A DNA stretch of 64,000 bases, taken from contig NZ_JAHKRN010000002.1 of NCBI RefSeq assembly GCF_019396385.1, positions 278,312-342,311 on the forward strand, read 5' to 3'. The notes under the pieces are model-generated. The model did no database searches, was not told where the DNA came from, and saw only the letters and a list, made by a program, of their open reading frames with translations. The translations under genes were made by a program, and so were the position numbers. The DNA comes from Nonomuraea harbinensis (lineage in GTDB: Bacteria; Actinomycetota; Actinomycetes; Streptosporangiales; Streptosporangiaceae). Of the stretch, positions 41,501 to 51,873 are shown piece by piece (within the stretch, counting starts at the first letter, position 1; each line of letters begins with the position of its first letter).

Positions 41501-42612
41501 ATGCCGGATCCGATTGACGTGCGCAAGGTGCCGATCGAGAGCGTCACGGACGCCTCGGGGCTGGAGCGGCTCATCGACGACGGGGCGATCGAGGCGCGGC
41601 GGGTGCTCGCGGTGATCGGGAAGACCGAGGGCAACGGCGGGGTCAACGACTACACCCGCATCCTGGCCGATCGGGCGTTCCGCGACGTGCTGTCCGTCAA
41701 GGGTCATCCGGCGCCGGAGAGCGTGCCGCTGGTCTGGTCGGGCGGCACCGACGGGGTGCTCAGCCCGCACGCGACGATCTTCGCGAGCGTGGACCCGGCG
41801 TCGGCGCCGCCGTCGGACGAGCCGCGGCTGTCGGTCGGCGTGGCGATGAGCGAGGTGATCCTGCCCGAGGACATCGGCAGGCCGGCCATGGTGGAGAAGG
41901 TCGCGGCGGGCGTGCGAGAGGCCATGAAGATCGCCGGCATCGACGACCCGCGCGACGTCCACTACGTGCAGACCAAGACGCCGCTGCTGACGCTGGCCAC
42001 GATCACCGACGCCAAGAGCCGCGGCGAGGACACCGCGATCGAGGAGACGGGCCCGTCGATGGACCTGTCGAACTCGACCACCGCGCTGGGCATCGCGGTC
42101 GCGCTCGGCGAGATCGACATGCCGCGCGCCGACCAGATCCACAAGGACCTCTCGCTGTATTCGTCGGTGGCGTCCTGCTCGTCCGGCGTCGAGCTGGACC
42201 GGGCGCAGATCGTGCTGGTGGGCAACGTGCGCGGCATCGGCGGCCGCTACCGCATCGGCCACAGCGTCATGCGCGACGCGCTCGACGCCGACGGGATCTG
42301 GGAGGCGATCCGCGACGCGGGCCTGCCGCTGCCGGACCGTCCCCACCACTCCGACCTCGGCGGGCGGCTGGTCAACGTGTTCATGAAGTGTGAGGCCGAC
42401 CCGTCGGGCCGGGTGCGCGGGCGGCGCAACATCATGCTCGACGACTCCGACGTGCACTGGCACCGCCAGATCAAGGCGACGGTCGGCGGCGTGGCCGCGG
42501 CGGTCACCGGCGACCCGGCGGTGTTCGTGTCGGTGGCCGCCGTGCACCAGGGCCCGTCGGGCGGCGGCCCGGTCGCGGCCATCATCGACCTGGGCGCCGA
42601 CCTGGGCGCCGA

Positions 42613-42616
<4 letters not shown>
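41501..42616 (+). CDS. Ring-opening amidohydrolase, barbiturase/cyanuric acid hydrolase family
   Basis: A 371-residue member of the small AtzD/barbiturase family, which has three Ser-Lys dyads. Visible signatures are [47 protein letters not shown] and [11 protein letters not shown]. It hydrolyses barbiturate to ureidomalonate or cyanuric acid to carboxybiuret; by eye the two cannot be separated. Barbiturase is the second step of oxidative uracil breakdown. AAGGGG precedes ATG 41501. The 3' end has a short DLGA duplication and overlaps the convergent aminotransferase by 4 bases. Confidence 0.9.
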
Positions 42617-43779
<1,163 letters not shown>

Positions 43780-43849
43780 ATGTTCACAGTAAGGTGTCGG
43801 CCGGGCGGGCCGACGCGCGCGGGCCGGGTCGCGGAGTTCCCTCAGTAGG

Positions 43850-44788
43850 GTGGTTCACCTGAGTTCCCCATCGCGTATTCGTGAGCTGGACGCTCTCCGC
43901 GGTTTCGCGGTGGGCGGCATCATGCTGGTCAACACGTGGCAGCACGCCGCCAAGGAGACCTACACCGGGATCGACTGGACGGTCGAGTCCTTCTTCCAGA
44001 GCCGGTTCTACCCGATCTTCTCGCTGCTGTTCGGCATCAGCTTCGTGCTGTACCTGCAGCGGGCCGGGCGGTGGTCGCTGCTGTCGCGCCTGCTCTGGCT
44101 GATGGTCTTCGGGCTGGTCCAGCACATCTGGTACCCGGGCGAGGTGCTCACCGACTACGCCTTCTACGGGCTGATCGTGCTGCTGCCCGCCTCGTTCCTG
44201 TGGCGCGGGGTGCCGGTGCTGCTGCTCGGGCTGGGCGTGACCGCGTGGGGGGTGATGGCGGGCGGCGGGGTGCTGCTCATCCCGGGGATGTTCCTCGTCG
44301 GCATGGCGCTGATGCAGCTGCGGCCGCAGCGGGAGCTGCTGCTGCCCGCCTTCGGGGTGAGCGCGGTGTGCGGCGTGCTGCTCTCCGCGGCGGCGTCGTG
44401 GTCCGGCGACTGGACGCTCTACACCCTCGGCGCGCTGGCCGGCGCGGCCGCCTACTCGGCCGGGCTGGTCCTGGTGCTGCGGCCGTGGCTGTCGGCGGTG
44501 CTGGAGCCGCTGGGCAGGATGGCGCTGACCAACTACGTGACGGGCACGCTCGTCATCTTCTTCGCAGGCGGGCTGGTCGACGCGGATCCCACCCGCTGGT
44601 CGGTGCTCGCCGTGGCGGGCGTCACCGTGGCCGTGCAGGCGGTGTTCAGCCGGTGGTGGCTGCGCCGGTTCCGTTACGGGCCGCTGGAATGGATCTGGCG
44701 CATGCTCACCCGGTTCCGCCGCGTGCCCAACCGGCTAGAGTCGGGCCGTGACGAGAATCGCCCTCTGCCAGGTCCCGGTGTCACCTGA
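43850..44788 (+). CDS. DUF418-family membrane protein
   Basis: A 312-residue polytopic protein with about eight hydrophobic segments. The start SRIRELDALRGFAVGGIMLV and the C-terminal LGRMALTNYVTGTLV are the DUF418 signatures. The function of this family is not established; relatives include acyltransferase-3-like membrane proteins. GTG 43850 overlaps a TAGGGT hexamer (43846-43851); an in-frame CTG at 43859 would be a leaderless start. The nitrilase-fold gene begins inside its last 41 bases. Confidence 0.8.
   Translation: MVHLSSPSRIRELDALRGFAVGGIMLVNTWQHAAKETYTGIDWTVESFFQSRFYPIFSLLFGISFVLYLQRAGRWSLLSRLLWLMVFGLVQHIWYPGEVLTDYAFYGLIVLLPASFLWRGVPVLLLGLGVTAWGVMAGGGVLLIPGMFLVGMALMQLRPQRELLLPAFGVSAVCGVLLSAAASWSGDWTLYTLGALAGAAAYSAGLVLVLRPWLSAVLEPLGRMALTNYVTGTLVIFFAGGLVDADPTRWSVLAVAGVTVAVQAVFSRWWLRRFRYGPLEWIWRMLTRFRRVPNRLESGRDENRPLPGPGVT
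44736..44741 (+). promoter_or_regulatory. -10 box TAGAGT for the nitrilase-fold gene
   Basis: TAGAGT within the end of the DUF418 gene is 6 bases before GTG 44748, giving a leaderless internal promoter. Confidence 0.45.
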
Positions 44789-45539
44789 CCCTTCGGTCAA
44801 CCTCACACGGGTGCGCGAGGCGCTCGCCCGGGCCGAGGGCGCCGACCTCGCGATCTTCCCGGAGGCGACGCTCACGCGTTACGGCAAACGCATCACCGAC
44901 CTGGCCGAGCCGCTCGACGGGCCGTTCGTCACCGGCGTGGCCGAGGCCGCCAGGCGGCACGGCGTGGCGGTGATCGCGGGCGTCTTCGAGCCCGGCCAGG
45001 GCCTGGTCCACAACACCGCCGTCGCTCTGGACGCCTCCGGCGAGCTCAGGGGCGCCTACCGCAAGATCCACCTGTTCGACTCGTTCGGCGCCAAGGAGTC
45101 GGGGCTGGTCGCGCCCGGCGCCGAGCCGGTCGTGGTCGAGCTGGCGGGTCTGCGGGTGGGGCTGGTCACCTGTTACGACATCCGCTTCCCCGAGCTGACC
45201 AGGGCGCTGGTCGACCAGGGCGCCGACATGTTCGCGGTGATCGCCGCCTGGGGCTCGGGGCCGCTGAAGGAGGACCACTGGGTGACGCTGGTGCGCGCCC
45301 GCGCCCTGGAGAACACCATGTGGACCGCCGCCGTCGGCCAGGCGCCCAACCCGGCCGAGTCGTCCGACGGTTACGGGGTGGGGCGGAGCATGCTGGTCGA
45401 CCCGCTGGGCGTGGTCAGGGCCGACCTCGGCTCGTCCGCCGGGGTGCAGGTGGTGGAGCTCGACCCGGAGGTCACCGCCCGGGCCAGGTCCGCCCTGCCC
45501 TGCCTCGAACATCGCGTTCTCGGGGTCAACAGATCGTAA
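44748..45539 (+). CDS. Carbon-nitrogen hydrolase (nitrilase superfamily)
   Basis: A 263-residue enzyme with the Glu-Lys-Cys triad visible in LAIFPEATLTRY, AYRKIHLFDSFG and VTCYDIRFPEL. It is closest by eye to the deaminated-glutathione amidase/omega-amidase branch, which hydrolyses amides of small acids in the cytoplasm. A role in nitrogen release would suit the nucleobase theme, but no direct link is seen. It starts at GTG 44748 in a leaderless context and ends just before the next small gene. Confidence 0.86.
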   Translation: MTRIALCQVPVSPDPSVNLTRVREALARAEGADLAIFPEATLTRYGKRITDLAEPLDGPFVTGVAEAARRHGVAVIAGVFEPGQGLVHNTAVALDASGELRGAYRKIHLFDSFGAKESGLVAPGAEPVVVELAGLRVGLVTCYDIRFPELTRALVDQGADMFAVIAAWGSGPLKEDHWVTLVRARALENTMWTAAVGQAPNPAESSDGYGVGRSMLVDPLGVVRADLGSSAGVQVVELDPEVTARARSALPCLEHRVLGVNRS

Positions 45540-45542
45540 AGT
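45537..45542 (+). promoter_or_regulatory. -10 box TAAAGT for gene at 45550
   Basis: TAAAGT spans the end of the preceding gene and is 7 bases before GTG 45550, which selects that start over GTG 45541. Confidence 0.45.
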
Positions 45543-45549
45543 GGTCATC

Positions 45550-45996
45550 GTGAGCGGAACGCAGATGCAGAAGGTGGTCCCGCCGCGTCTGCTCGTCCCC
45601 TACCTGTCGGGCAAGCGCACGGTCATCTCCGGTTACGTCTACCGCGTGCAGGACTGCGCGCGACTGACCACCCCACGCGACTTCTACCATGGCCTCGACC
45701 TGTCGTTCGACGGCTCGGAGCTGACCTCCGACGTGCCGGAGCTCTACGTGCTGCGCTGGCACGCCCGCGACGTCGACACCTACTCCGTCCCGTACGGCCC
45801 GCACATGGGCGGCGACTGGAGCGACGCGCCGCCGTTCGCCGGCAACGGGTTCACCACCTCGCGCGAGCACGTGGTGCCGCAGTTCCACACCGTCCCGATG
45901 CCGATTCCGGCCGGCGCGCGGATCATGCATGTCACCGGCTCGGGCGAGCGGCCGTTCGCCGAGTACGACGGGCTGACGTGGCGGCCTTCGGCATGA
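45550..45996 (+). CDS. Hypothetical protein, about 148 residues
   Basis: No family is recognised. It is a soluble beta-rich protein with aromatic and His-rich stretches (YVYRVQDCARLTTPRDFYHG, REHVVPQFHTVPMPIPAG). GTG 45550 is supported by TAAAGT 7 bases upstream. It overlaps the next gene by 4 bases (ATGA), so the two are probably partners. The next gene product is likewise unknown. Confidence 0.6.
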   Translation: MSGTQMQKVVPPRLLVPYLSGKRTVISGYVYRVQDCARLTTPRDFYHGLDLSFDGSELTSDVPELYVLRWHARDVDTYSVPYGPHMGGDWSDAPPFAGNGFTTSREHVVPQFHTVPMPIPAGARIMHVTGSGERPFAEYDGLTWRPSA

Positions 45997-46385
45997 GCGA
46001 GGAGATCACGCCGGTCGCGTCCGGCTTCGTCGCCCGGTTCGGAGAGCTGACGCTGCCCGCGGCGCTCGGGCCCGACGACCGGGTCGTGCTGCTGAGCGAG
46101 GAGGAGCTCGACGGGTTCGAGTCCGCCTCCGGCTACTGGCGGCGCACGGTCGCCCGTTCCGAGCTGGAGTGGCTGGTGCTCATCCGTACGGTCGGCACGT
46201 TCGGCGGGGAGCCCTGCAGCGTGCTCGACGAGGACGACGACGGCCTGCACATCGCCTACACCGGCCACAGCGGGATGAAGGCCGAGGCGCTCGGCTACTG
46301 GATGGTCGATCATGGCGCCTACGAGGTCGTGGTGCCGCGCGAGGAGGTCTTCTCCATCCGCGTCGAGCGCATCCCGGTGCCGTAG
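45993..46385 (+). CDS. Hypothetical protein, about 130 residues
   Basis: No family is recognised. It is acidic and soluble, with FGGEPCSVLDEDDDGLHIAYT and MKAEALGYWMVDHGAYEV as notable stretches. ATG 45993 overlaps the preceding stop. Its TAG stop forms part of the -10 box for the next gene. The pair 45550-46385 may encode a two-protein unit. Confidence 0.6.
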   Translation: MSEEITPVASGFVARFGELTLPAALGPDDRVVLLSEEELDGFESASGYWRRTVARSELEWLVLIRTVGTFGGEPCSVLDEDDDGLHIAYTGHSGMKAEALGYWMVDHGAYEVVVPREEVFSIRVERIPVP

Positions 46386-46388
46386 GGT
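46383..46388 (+). promoter_or_regulatory. -10 box TAGGGT for alpha/beta hydrolase gene
   Basis: TAGGGT includes the preceding stop codon and is 7 bases before GTG 46396, a leaderless arrangement. Confidence 0.45.
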
Positions 46389-46395
46389 CCCTGAT

Positions 46396-47064
46396 GTGAT
46401 ACGTGAAGCCCACGTCAACGGGATCCGGCTGGCCTACCGGGAAGAGGGCGATCCGGCGGCGCCCGCGCTGGTGCTGCTGCACGGCCGGACCGCCGACCAC
46501 AACGACTGGAACGGCTTCACCCGCCACTTCGCCGGCCGCTACCACGTGCTCGTCCCCGACCTGCGCGGCCACGGCGCCAGCGACTTCCCCGGCACCTACC
46601 CCATCCCGGAGATGGCCGAGGACGTCGCCGCCCTGCTCGACCTGCACGACGCCGCGACCGCCACGGTGATCGGCCACTCGCTCGGCGGCATGGTCGCCTA
46701 CCACCTGGCCATGCGCCACCCCGAGCGGGTGACGCGGCTGGTGGTGGAGGACTCGGCGCTGCCCGTGCCGATGCGCGACCGGCCGGTCCTGGTCGAGGAC
46801 GACTCCACGGGCTTCGACTGGCGCATGATGCACGACACCGAGCGGCAGTTCCTGCACCCCGACCCGGCCTGGCTCGACGGGCTGGCCCGGATCACCGCGC
46901 CGACCCTGGTGATCTCGGGCGGGCAGGCCAGCCCGTTCCGCGCCGATCTGCTGGCGGCGCGCATCCCCGGCGCCCGCCTGGTCACCATCGAGGCCGGTCA
47001 CCTGGTGCACACCACCGAGCGCGTGGCCTTCCGGCAGGTGGTCGACGACTTCCTGGACGGTTAG
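46396..47064 (+). CDS. Alpha/beta hydrolase
   Basis: A 222-residue alpha/beta hydrolase. The oxyanion motif is LLHGRTADHNDW, and the nucleophile Ser lies in VIGHSLGGMVAY. The acid and His are probably in the regions of TLVISGGQAS and IEAGHLVHTTE. The cap is short. The substrate is unknown. The convergent TetR gene overlaps its last 4 bases. Confidence 0.85.
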   Translation: MIREAHVNGIRLAYREEGDPAAPALVLLHGRTADHNDWNGFTRHFAGRYHVLVPDLRGHGASDFPGTYPIPEMAEDVAALLDLHDAATATVIGHSLGGMVAYHLAMRHPERVTRLVVEDSALPVPMRDRPVLVEDDSTGFDWRMMHDTERQFLHPDPAWLDGLARITAPTLVISGGQASPFRADLLAARIPGARLVTIEAGHLVHTTERVAFRQVVDDFLDG

Positions 47065-47603
47065 TCCAGGCACGCGCGGAACACGGCGGTCAGCCGCGTC
47101 ACCAGTTCGTCGCGCCGCACCGGCGTGACCGGGCCCATGAGCTGGCGGAACTGCCCGATGCCCATGATGAGCGCGGTGGCAATGGCGGCGCGCAGCTCGG
47201 CCTGCCCGCCGTCCAGCCGGGCGGTCAGCGGCTCCAGCAGGGCGGTGCGCACCCGGTCCGCGGCGAGCGTGCCGATCTCGGCGCTGGAGGCCGAGCGGGT
47301 CAGCGTCGCCAGCACCGGGTTGTCGGAGTCGGAGCCGAGCCGGTCGGCGACGTACTCGGCCAGCCGCACCGCCAGGTCGCCGCCGCCGTCGTCGAGGACG
47401 CCGGGGAAGCGCCCCTGCTCGGCCAGCACCTCCGCGAACAGCTTCCGCTTGGAGCCGAAGTAGCGGTTGATCAGCGCCACGTTCGCGTGTGCCTCGGCGG
47501 CGAGCATGCGCATCGTCACCTGGTCGTAGCCGTTCTCGGCGAACAGGCGGCGGGCCGCGTCGAGGATGCGCCGCCGGGTCCCCTCCCGGCTCCTCGGTCT
47601 CAT
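47061..47603 (-). CDS. TetR-family transcriptional regulator
   Basis: A 180-residue TetR regulator. The N-terminal helix-turn-helix spans RRRILDAARRLFAENGYDQV to NVALINRYFGSKRKLF. The C-terminal ligand domain is not assigned. ATG 47603 is 7 bases after TATTGT on the minus strand, so a leaderless start is likely; upstream ATG and GTG codons add non-conserved residues. It is divergent from the FUSC exporter gene with a TCGGCC-N5-GGCCGA palindrome between them, so it probably represses that gene and itself. Confidence 0.87.
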   Translation of the reverse strand: MRPRSREGTRRRILDAARRLFAENGYDQVTMRMLAAEAHANVALINRYFGSKRKLFAEVLAEQGRFPGVLDDGGGDLAVRLAEYVADRLGSDSDNPVLATLTRSASSAEIGTLAADRVRTALLEPLTARLDGGQAELRAAIATALIMGIGQFRQLMGPVTPVRRDELVTRLTAVFRACLD

Positions 47604-47639
47604 GCTCACGACAATAGCCATGCGCATCCTGGGCCTATA

Positions 47640-47656
47640 TCGGCCACTATGGCCGA
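47640..47656. promoter_or_regulatory. TCGGCC-ACTAT-GGCCGA palindrome, probable TetR operator
   Basis: A perfect 6-base inverted repeat with a 5-base spacer is centred between the TetR gene (start 47603) and the FUSC gene (start 47688). TATGAT at 47674-47679 is a likely -10 for the exporter. Confidence 0.55.
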
Positions 47657-47687
47657 GGTGACCGGAATGTCATTATGATCGGCAAGG

Positions 47688-48773
47688 ATGACAAGGGTGG
47701 GAACGAAGCTCGGCGATCACATGCGGGGCCGGGTGGGGACGTTCGGGCTGATGGCCCCCGCCATCGCGCAGAGCTCCGTGGGCGCGGGCGTGGCGTGGCT
47801 CGTCGCCACCCAGTTGCTCGGCCACGTCCGGCCGTTCTTCGCGCCCATCGCGGTGCTCATCAGCGTCGGCATCGGGCTCGGCCAGCGGCTGCGCCGGGTG
47901 GCCGAGCTGGTGGTGGGCGTCAGCCTCGGCGTCGGCGTGGGGGACCTGCTGGTGGCCTGGATCGGGTCCGGGCCGTGGCAGATCGCGCTCGTGGTGGCGC
48001 TGGCCATGACGACCGCGGTGCTGCTCGACAGCGGGGCGCTGTTCGTGGCGCAGGTCGCCTCCTCCGCCGTGCTCGTCGCGGCCGTGCTGCCCGGCGACGA
48101 CATGGGCGGCCTGGACCGGATGGTGGACGCGCTCGTCGGCGGCGCCGTGGGCCTGGCCGCGGTCGCGCTGATGCCGGCCAGCCCGCTCGCCCTCGCGGCC
48201 AAGCACGCCTCCGGGGTGCTGGACGCGCTGTCCACCGCGCTGGAGCAGGCGGCCGAGGCGATCGAGAAACGCGACGCCGACCTGGCCGCCGAGGCGCTGG
48301 AGGAGGCGCGCGGCACGCAGGCGGTGGTGGCGGAGTTCGAGCAGGCGCTGGAGACCAGCAAGGAGATCATCCTGATCTCGCCGATGCACTGGCACCGGCG
48401 GGCCGTCCTGGCGCGGTACGAGACCGCCGCCGAGCCGGTCGACCACGCGCTCAGGAACGCCAGGGTGCTGGCCCGGCGCACGATCGCCGCCCTCGGCGAG
48501 CCGCAGCCGCCGCCGGCGTCGCTGGCCGAGTCCATGCGCGAGGTGTCGGAGGCGGCGCTGCTCCTCCAGCTGGAGCTGGGGGCGGGCCGCGAGCCCGTGC
48601 TCGCCCGGCAGGCCCTGCTGGCGGTGGCCACCCGGCAGCGGCCGGACGACGGCGTCGGCTTCTCCTCCGCGGTGATCGTGGCGCAGCTGCGGTCGATCGT
48701 CGTCGACCTGCTGCGGGCGACCGGATCCGACCAGGAGGAGAGCTCCGCTGCGCTGCCGCCGGTGGCCGGCTGA
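47688..48773 (+). CDS. FUSC/aromatic acid exporter family membrane protein
   Basis: A 361-residue protein. The N-terminal half has six hydrophobic segments (for example FFAPIAVLISVGIGLGQRL and LVVALAMTTAVLLDSGALFV). The C-terminal half is a cytoplasmic helical domain with heptad-like Ala/Glu-rich text (TALEQAAEAIEKRDADLAAE). This layout fits the FUSC/ArAE family of proposed exporters of aromatic acids or drugs. ATG 47688 follows TATGAT by 8 bases. Control by the divergent TetR gene is likely. Confidence 0.8.
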   Translation: MTRVGTKLGDHMRGRVGTFGLMAPAIAQSSVGAGVAWLVATQLLGHVRPFFAPIAVLISVGIGLGQRLRRVAELVVGVSLGVGVGDLLVAWIGSGPWQIALVVALAMTTAVLLDSGALFVAQVASSAVLVAAVLPGDDMGGLDRMVDALVGGAVGLAAVALMPASPLALAAKHASGVLDALSTALEQAAEAIEKRDADLAAEALEEARGTQAVVAEFEQALETSKEIILISPMHWHRRAVLARYETAAEPVDHALRNARVLARRTIAALGEPQPPPASLAESMREVSEAALLLQLELGAGREPVLARQALLAVATRQRPDDGVGFSSAVIVAQLRSIVVDLLRATGSDQEESSAALPPVAG

Positions 48774-48849
48774 CGGCCGCGTGCGGGTTCCCTCGTCCCC
48801 CGACGGGTAGAAGAGCGCAGTCAACGGCTCTGACCAGGGAGGACGACCG

Positions 48850-49023
48850 ATGAGCACGCCCGACGAGAACGCCCCGAAGACCGACGCCGAGCCGCTGCTG
48901 GAACCGGCGGAGGACGACCGTGAGCCGGTGGAGGAGCCCGGCAGGGAGCCCAGGACCCAGGGCAGGGCGGCGATGGAGCGGGCCATGCGCGAGTCGGGCA
49001 AGGGCCTCGACGACCTGACATGA
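48850..49023 (+). CDS. Small acidic protein, 57 residues
   Basis: A short gene with a clear GGGAGG Shine-Dalgarno 7-8 bases before ATG 48850. The product is rich in Glu, Asp and Pro in its first half and basic and helical in the second (RAAMERAMRESGKGLDDLT). It has no cysteines, signal or membrane segment. It is probably a small intracellular protein of unknown role. Its third-position GC bias supports coding. Confidence 0.5.
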   Translation: MSTPDENAPKTDAEPLLEPAEDDREPVEEPGREPRTQGRAAMERAMRESGKGLDDLT

Positions 49024-49185
49024 GCCTTGTGCCGCCGAGCGGCTGCTGGAGCTCAAGGACGGGATGCGGGAGAAGGCGGCGGCGCACGACCCGTCATCCC
49101 GTGGGCCGGGCGGCGGCCCGCGCGCTCCAGTCTTCCGGCGAGGAACGCCGCACGCTCCGGGGACGGGGGCGGGGCCGCGTCCGGA

Positions 49186-49191
49186 TAGGGT
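49186..49191 (+). promoter_or_regulatory. -10 box TAGGGT for SseB-like gene
   Basis: TAGGGT is followed by 7 bases and GTG 49199. A GGAGG in the gap is too close to act as a normal ribosome binding site, so a leaderless mRNA is more likely. Confidence 0.45.
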
Positions 49192-49198
49192 CGGAGGC

Positions 49199-49732
49199 GT
49201 GCTGACCATTCCCGATCCCCTCGACGCCGGCGACGACGGCAGCACGCCGCCGCTGGTGAGCGCCGCGCTGGCCGCCTACCAGGCCGGCGCCGCGGGGCCC
49301 GAGCGGGTGCTCAACGCGCTCGGCGAGAGCCGGCTGCTGGTGCCCGTCGTCGCCCTGCTGACCTCGTCCGAGATCGGGGCGCACGGCGTGCGGCAGGAGA
49401 AGGAGAGCGAGATGGCGCTCCCCAAGCTGGTCGGCAAGGACGGGCGCGAGGCGGTGCTGGCCTTCACCGGCACCGAGCCGCTGCGCCTGTGGCGGCCCGA
49501 CGCCCGGCCCATCCAGGCCACGACGCTCCAGGTCTGCCGCGCCGCCGCCGCCGAGGGCGCCGCCGCCGTGGTCGTCGACGTGGCCGGGCCGGTCCAGTTC
49601 GTGATCGAGGGCGAGGTGCTCCGCGCCCTGGCCGCGATCGAGTCCGGCACCCTCGACGGCCTCACCGTGGCCAGACCCGAGCCGGTCAGGAAGCGCGGCT
49701 GGTTCGCCAGAAAGGTCGCCCGCGGGCGCTAG
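49199..49732 (+). CDS. SseB-family protein
   Basis: A 177-residue protein with an SseB N-terminal-like domain: SRLLVPVVALLTSSE, then MALPKLVGKDGREAVLAFTG and VVVDVAGPVQFVIEGEVLRAL. Family members occur widely in actinobacteria; their role is not established. A basic C-terminal tail (RKRGWFARKVARGR) is present. GTG 49199 is chosen from the leaderless pattern; the open frame upstream has no ribosome binding site. Confidence 0.75.
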   Translation: MLTIPDPLDAGDDGSTPPLVSAALAAYQAGAAGPERVLNALGESRLLVPVVALLTSSEIGAHGVRQEKESEMALPKLVGKDGREAVLAFTGTEPLRLWRPDARPIQATTLQVCRAAAAEGAAAVVVDVAGPVQFVIEGEVLRALAAIESGTLDGLTVARPEPVRKRGWFARKVARGR

Positions 49733-49891
49733 CGACCAGCACGCGGTCCCAGGTTCCCGACCGGCGGTCCCGGCGCCTGGAAGGCGACAGCTGACAGCAG
49801 CCGGTCTCGGCTGCACTGCGGCCGGTGGTGGTCAGGTGTCCGGTCCCGGCTTTTCCGGCGGGGCGGGCCGTCGCGCATTAGAGTGCGGCGC

Positions 49892-50599
49892 GTGCTCGTA
49901 CACCCGGTGGTGGAGGCCGCATCGCCGGACGCCCTGGTGCTCGCCGGACCGTCGTCCTGGCTCGCGCCCGCCGCCCTCGTACTGCTGGGGGTCGTGGCGG
50001 GGCGTTATGCGCGGACGCTCGCCGGGGCGTTCGAGCAGGAACCGGCCGACGCGCGCGCCGAGGGGCGCGCGGCGCTCCTGGCCACTCTGCGCACGGTGCC
50101 CGTCCCCGCCTGGCCGCCCACGTACGAGCTGATCACCGCCGTCGTGCTGACGCTGGTGGTGTGGCGGGCCGGATGGCCGTACGCGTACGCGGCCGTCGCC
50201 GGGACGGCGCTGGCCGCGGTCGACTGGCGCACCACCCGGCTGCCCGACGTGATCACGCTGCCCTCGTACCCGATCCTCGCGCTCACCCTGCTGCCCACCG
50301 GCGAGCCGGCCAGGGCGCTGCTCGGCGGGCTCGCGCTGGCCGCCTGCTACGGGCTGCTCTGGCTGATCAGGCCCGCCGACCTGGGCCTCGGCGACGTCAA
50401 GCTGGCCGGGCTGATCGGCATGGCGTGCGCCGCGGCCGGCTGGCAGGCATGGGTCGTCGCCGCCGTCGGCGGGCAGCTGCTCGGCGCGCTCTACGCGATC
50501 CTGCTGCTGGTCACCCGGCGCGGCGACCGGCGCACCGAGTTTCCGTTCGGTCCTTTCATGCTGCTCGGAGCGTTCGCCGCGCTCTGTCTCCAGCCCTGA
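49892..50599 (+). CDS. A24-family prepilin peptidase
   Basis: A 235-residue membrane aspartic peptidase. The two catalytic Asp motifs are [12 protein letters not shown] and [10 protein letters not shown], embedded in about six to seven hydrophobic segments. It cleaves, and may methylate, type IV pilin-like leaders. It lacks the N-terminal cysteine-rich domain of PilD, as is normal in actinobacteria. GTG 49892 is 7 bases after TAGAGT (49879-49884), so the first upstream GTG (49883) is unlikely. It precedes the aro genes. Confidence 0.87.
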   Translation: MLVHPVVEAASPDALVLAGPSSWLAPAALVLLGVVAGRYARTLAGAFEQEPADARAEGRAALLATLRTVPVPAWPPTYELITAVVLTLVVWRAGWPYAYAAVAGTALAAVDWRTTRLPDVITLPSYPILALTLLPTGEPARALLGGLALAACYGLLWLIRPADLGLGDVKLAGLIGMACAAAGWQAWVVAAVGGQLLGALYAILLLVTRRGDRRTEFPFGPFMLLGAFAALCLQP

Positions 50600-50691
50600 A
50601 CGTCTCCGTCGACGAAAGTCTCGATCCCGGAACGTCTCGGCAGGTGAACGCGCGGACGTCGCACCCGGCCGCGCATGGAAGACTTGGACTC

Positions 50692-51873
50692 ATGTTGCGC
50701 TGGTTGACCGCCGGAGAGTCCCACGGCCCTGAGCTCGTCGCCATCCTGGAGGGCCTGCCCGCAGGCGTCGAGGTGACCACGGCCGCCATCGACGAGGCCC
50801 TGCGCCGCCGCCGTCTCGGCTACGGCCGCGGCGCCCGGATGAAGTTCGAGCAGGACGAGGTGACGATCGTCGGCGGAGTCCGCCACGGCCGCACCATCGG
50901 CAGCCCCGTGGCCATCCGCATCGGCAACACCGAGTGGCCCAAGTGGGAGAAGGTCATGGCCGCCGACCCGGTCGACCCGGCCGAGCTGGAGGGCCTGGCC
51001 CGCAACGCGCCGCGCTCCCGGCCCCGCCCCGGCCACGCCGACCTGGCCGGCATGCAGAAGTACGGCTTCGACGACGCCCGCCCCGTCCTCGACCGGGCCA
51101 GCGCCCGCGAGACCGCCGCCCGCGTCGCGCTCGGCGAGGTCGCCAGGCGCTTCCTCAAGCAGGCGCTCGGCGTCGACCTCCTCAGCCACGTGACCTCCAT
51201 CGGCGGCGTCCAGAGCCCCGCCACCACCCTGCCCGGCCCCGGCGAGCTGGCCCGCATCGACGCCGACCCGGTCCGCTGCGCCGACCCTGACGGGAGCGCC
51301 GCCATCGTCGAGCGCATCGACCGGGCCCACAAGGACGGCGACACCCTCGGCGGCGTCGTCGAGGTCCTCGCCTACAACCTGCCGCCCGGCCTCGGCAGCT
51401 ACACCCACTGGGACCGCCGGCTCGACTCCCGTCTCGCCGCCGCCCTCATGGGCATCCAGGCGATCAAGGGCGTGGCGGTCGGCGACGGCTTCGAGACCGC
51501 GCGCAGGCCCGGCTCCGAGGCCCACGACGAGATCGAATACACCTCCGAAGACGGCGTGCGGCGCCTCACCAACCGCGCCGGCGGCGTCGAGGGCGGCATG
51601 ACCAACGGCGAGATCCTGCGCGTCAGCGCCGCCATGAAGCCCATCTCCACCGTCCCCAGGGCGCTGGCCACCATCGACGTCAAGACCGGCGAGGCGGCCA
51701 AGGCCCACCACGAGCGCTCCGACGTGTGCGCCGTGCCTGCCGCCGGCGTCGTGGCCGAGGCGATGGTCGCGCTGGTGCTGGCCGACGCGGCGGTGGAGAA
51801 GTTCGGCGGCGACTCCGTCGAGGAAGTCGCCCGCAACCTGTCCGGCTACCTCTCATCCATGGTGATCAAATGA
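50692..51873 (+). CDS. aroC: Chorismate synthase
   Basis: A 393-residue FMN-dependent enzyme that converts EPSP to chorismate, the last shikimate step. Signatures are [44 protein letters not shown] and [19 protein letters not shown] 50692 starts the fold exactly. It forms an operon with aroK and aroB, with 4-base overlaps. The length is normal for actinobacteria. Confidence 0.97.
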   Translation: MLRWLTAGESHGPELVAILEGLPAGVEVTTAAIDEALRRRRLGYGRGARMKFEQDEVTIVGGVRHGRTIGSPVAIRIGNTEWPKWEKVMAADPVDPAELEGLARNAPRSRPRPGHADLAGMQKYGFDDARPVLDRASARETAARVALGEVARRFLKQALGVDLLSHVTSIGGVQSPATTLPGPGELARIDADPVRCADPDGSAAIVERIDRAHKDGDTLGGVVEVLAYNLPPGLGSYTHWDRRLDSRLAAALMGIQAIKGVAVGDGFETARRPGSEAHDEIEYTSEDGVRRLTNRAGGVEGGMTNGEILRVSAAMKPISTVPRALATIDVKTGEAAKAHHERSDVCAVPAAGVVAEAMVALVLADAAVEKFGGDSVEEVARNLSGYLSSMVIK

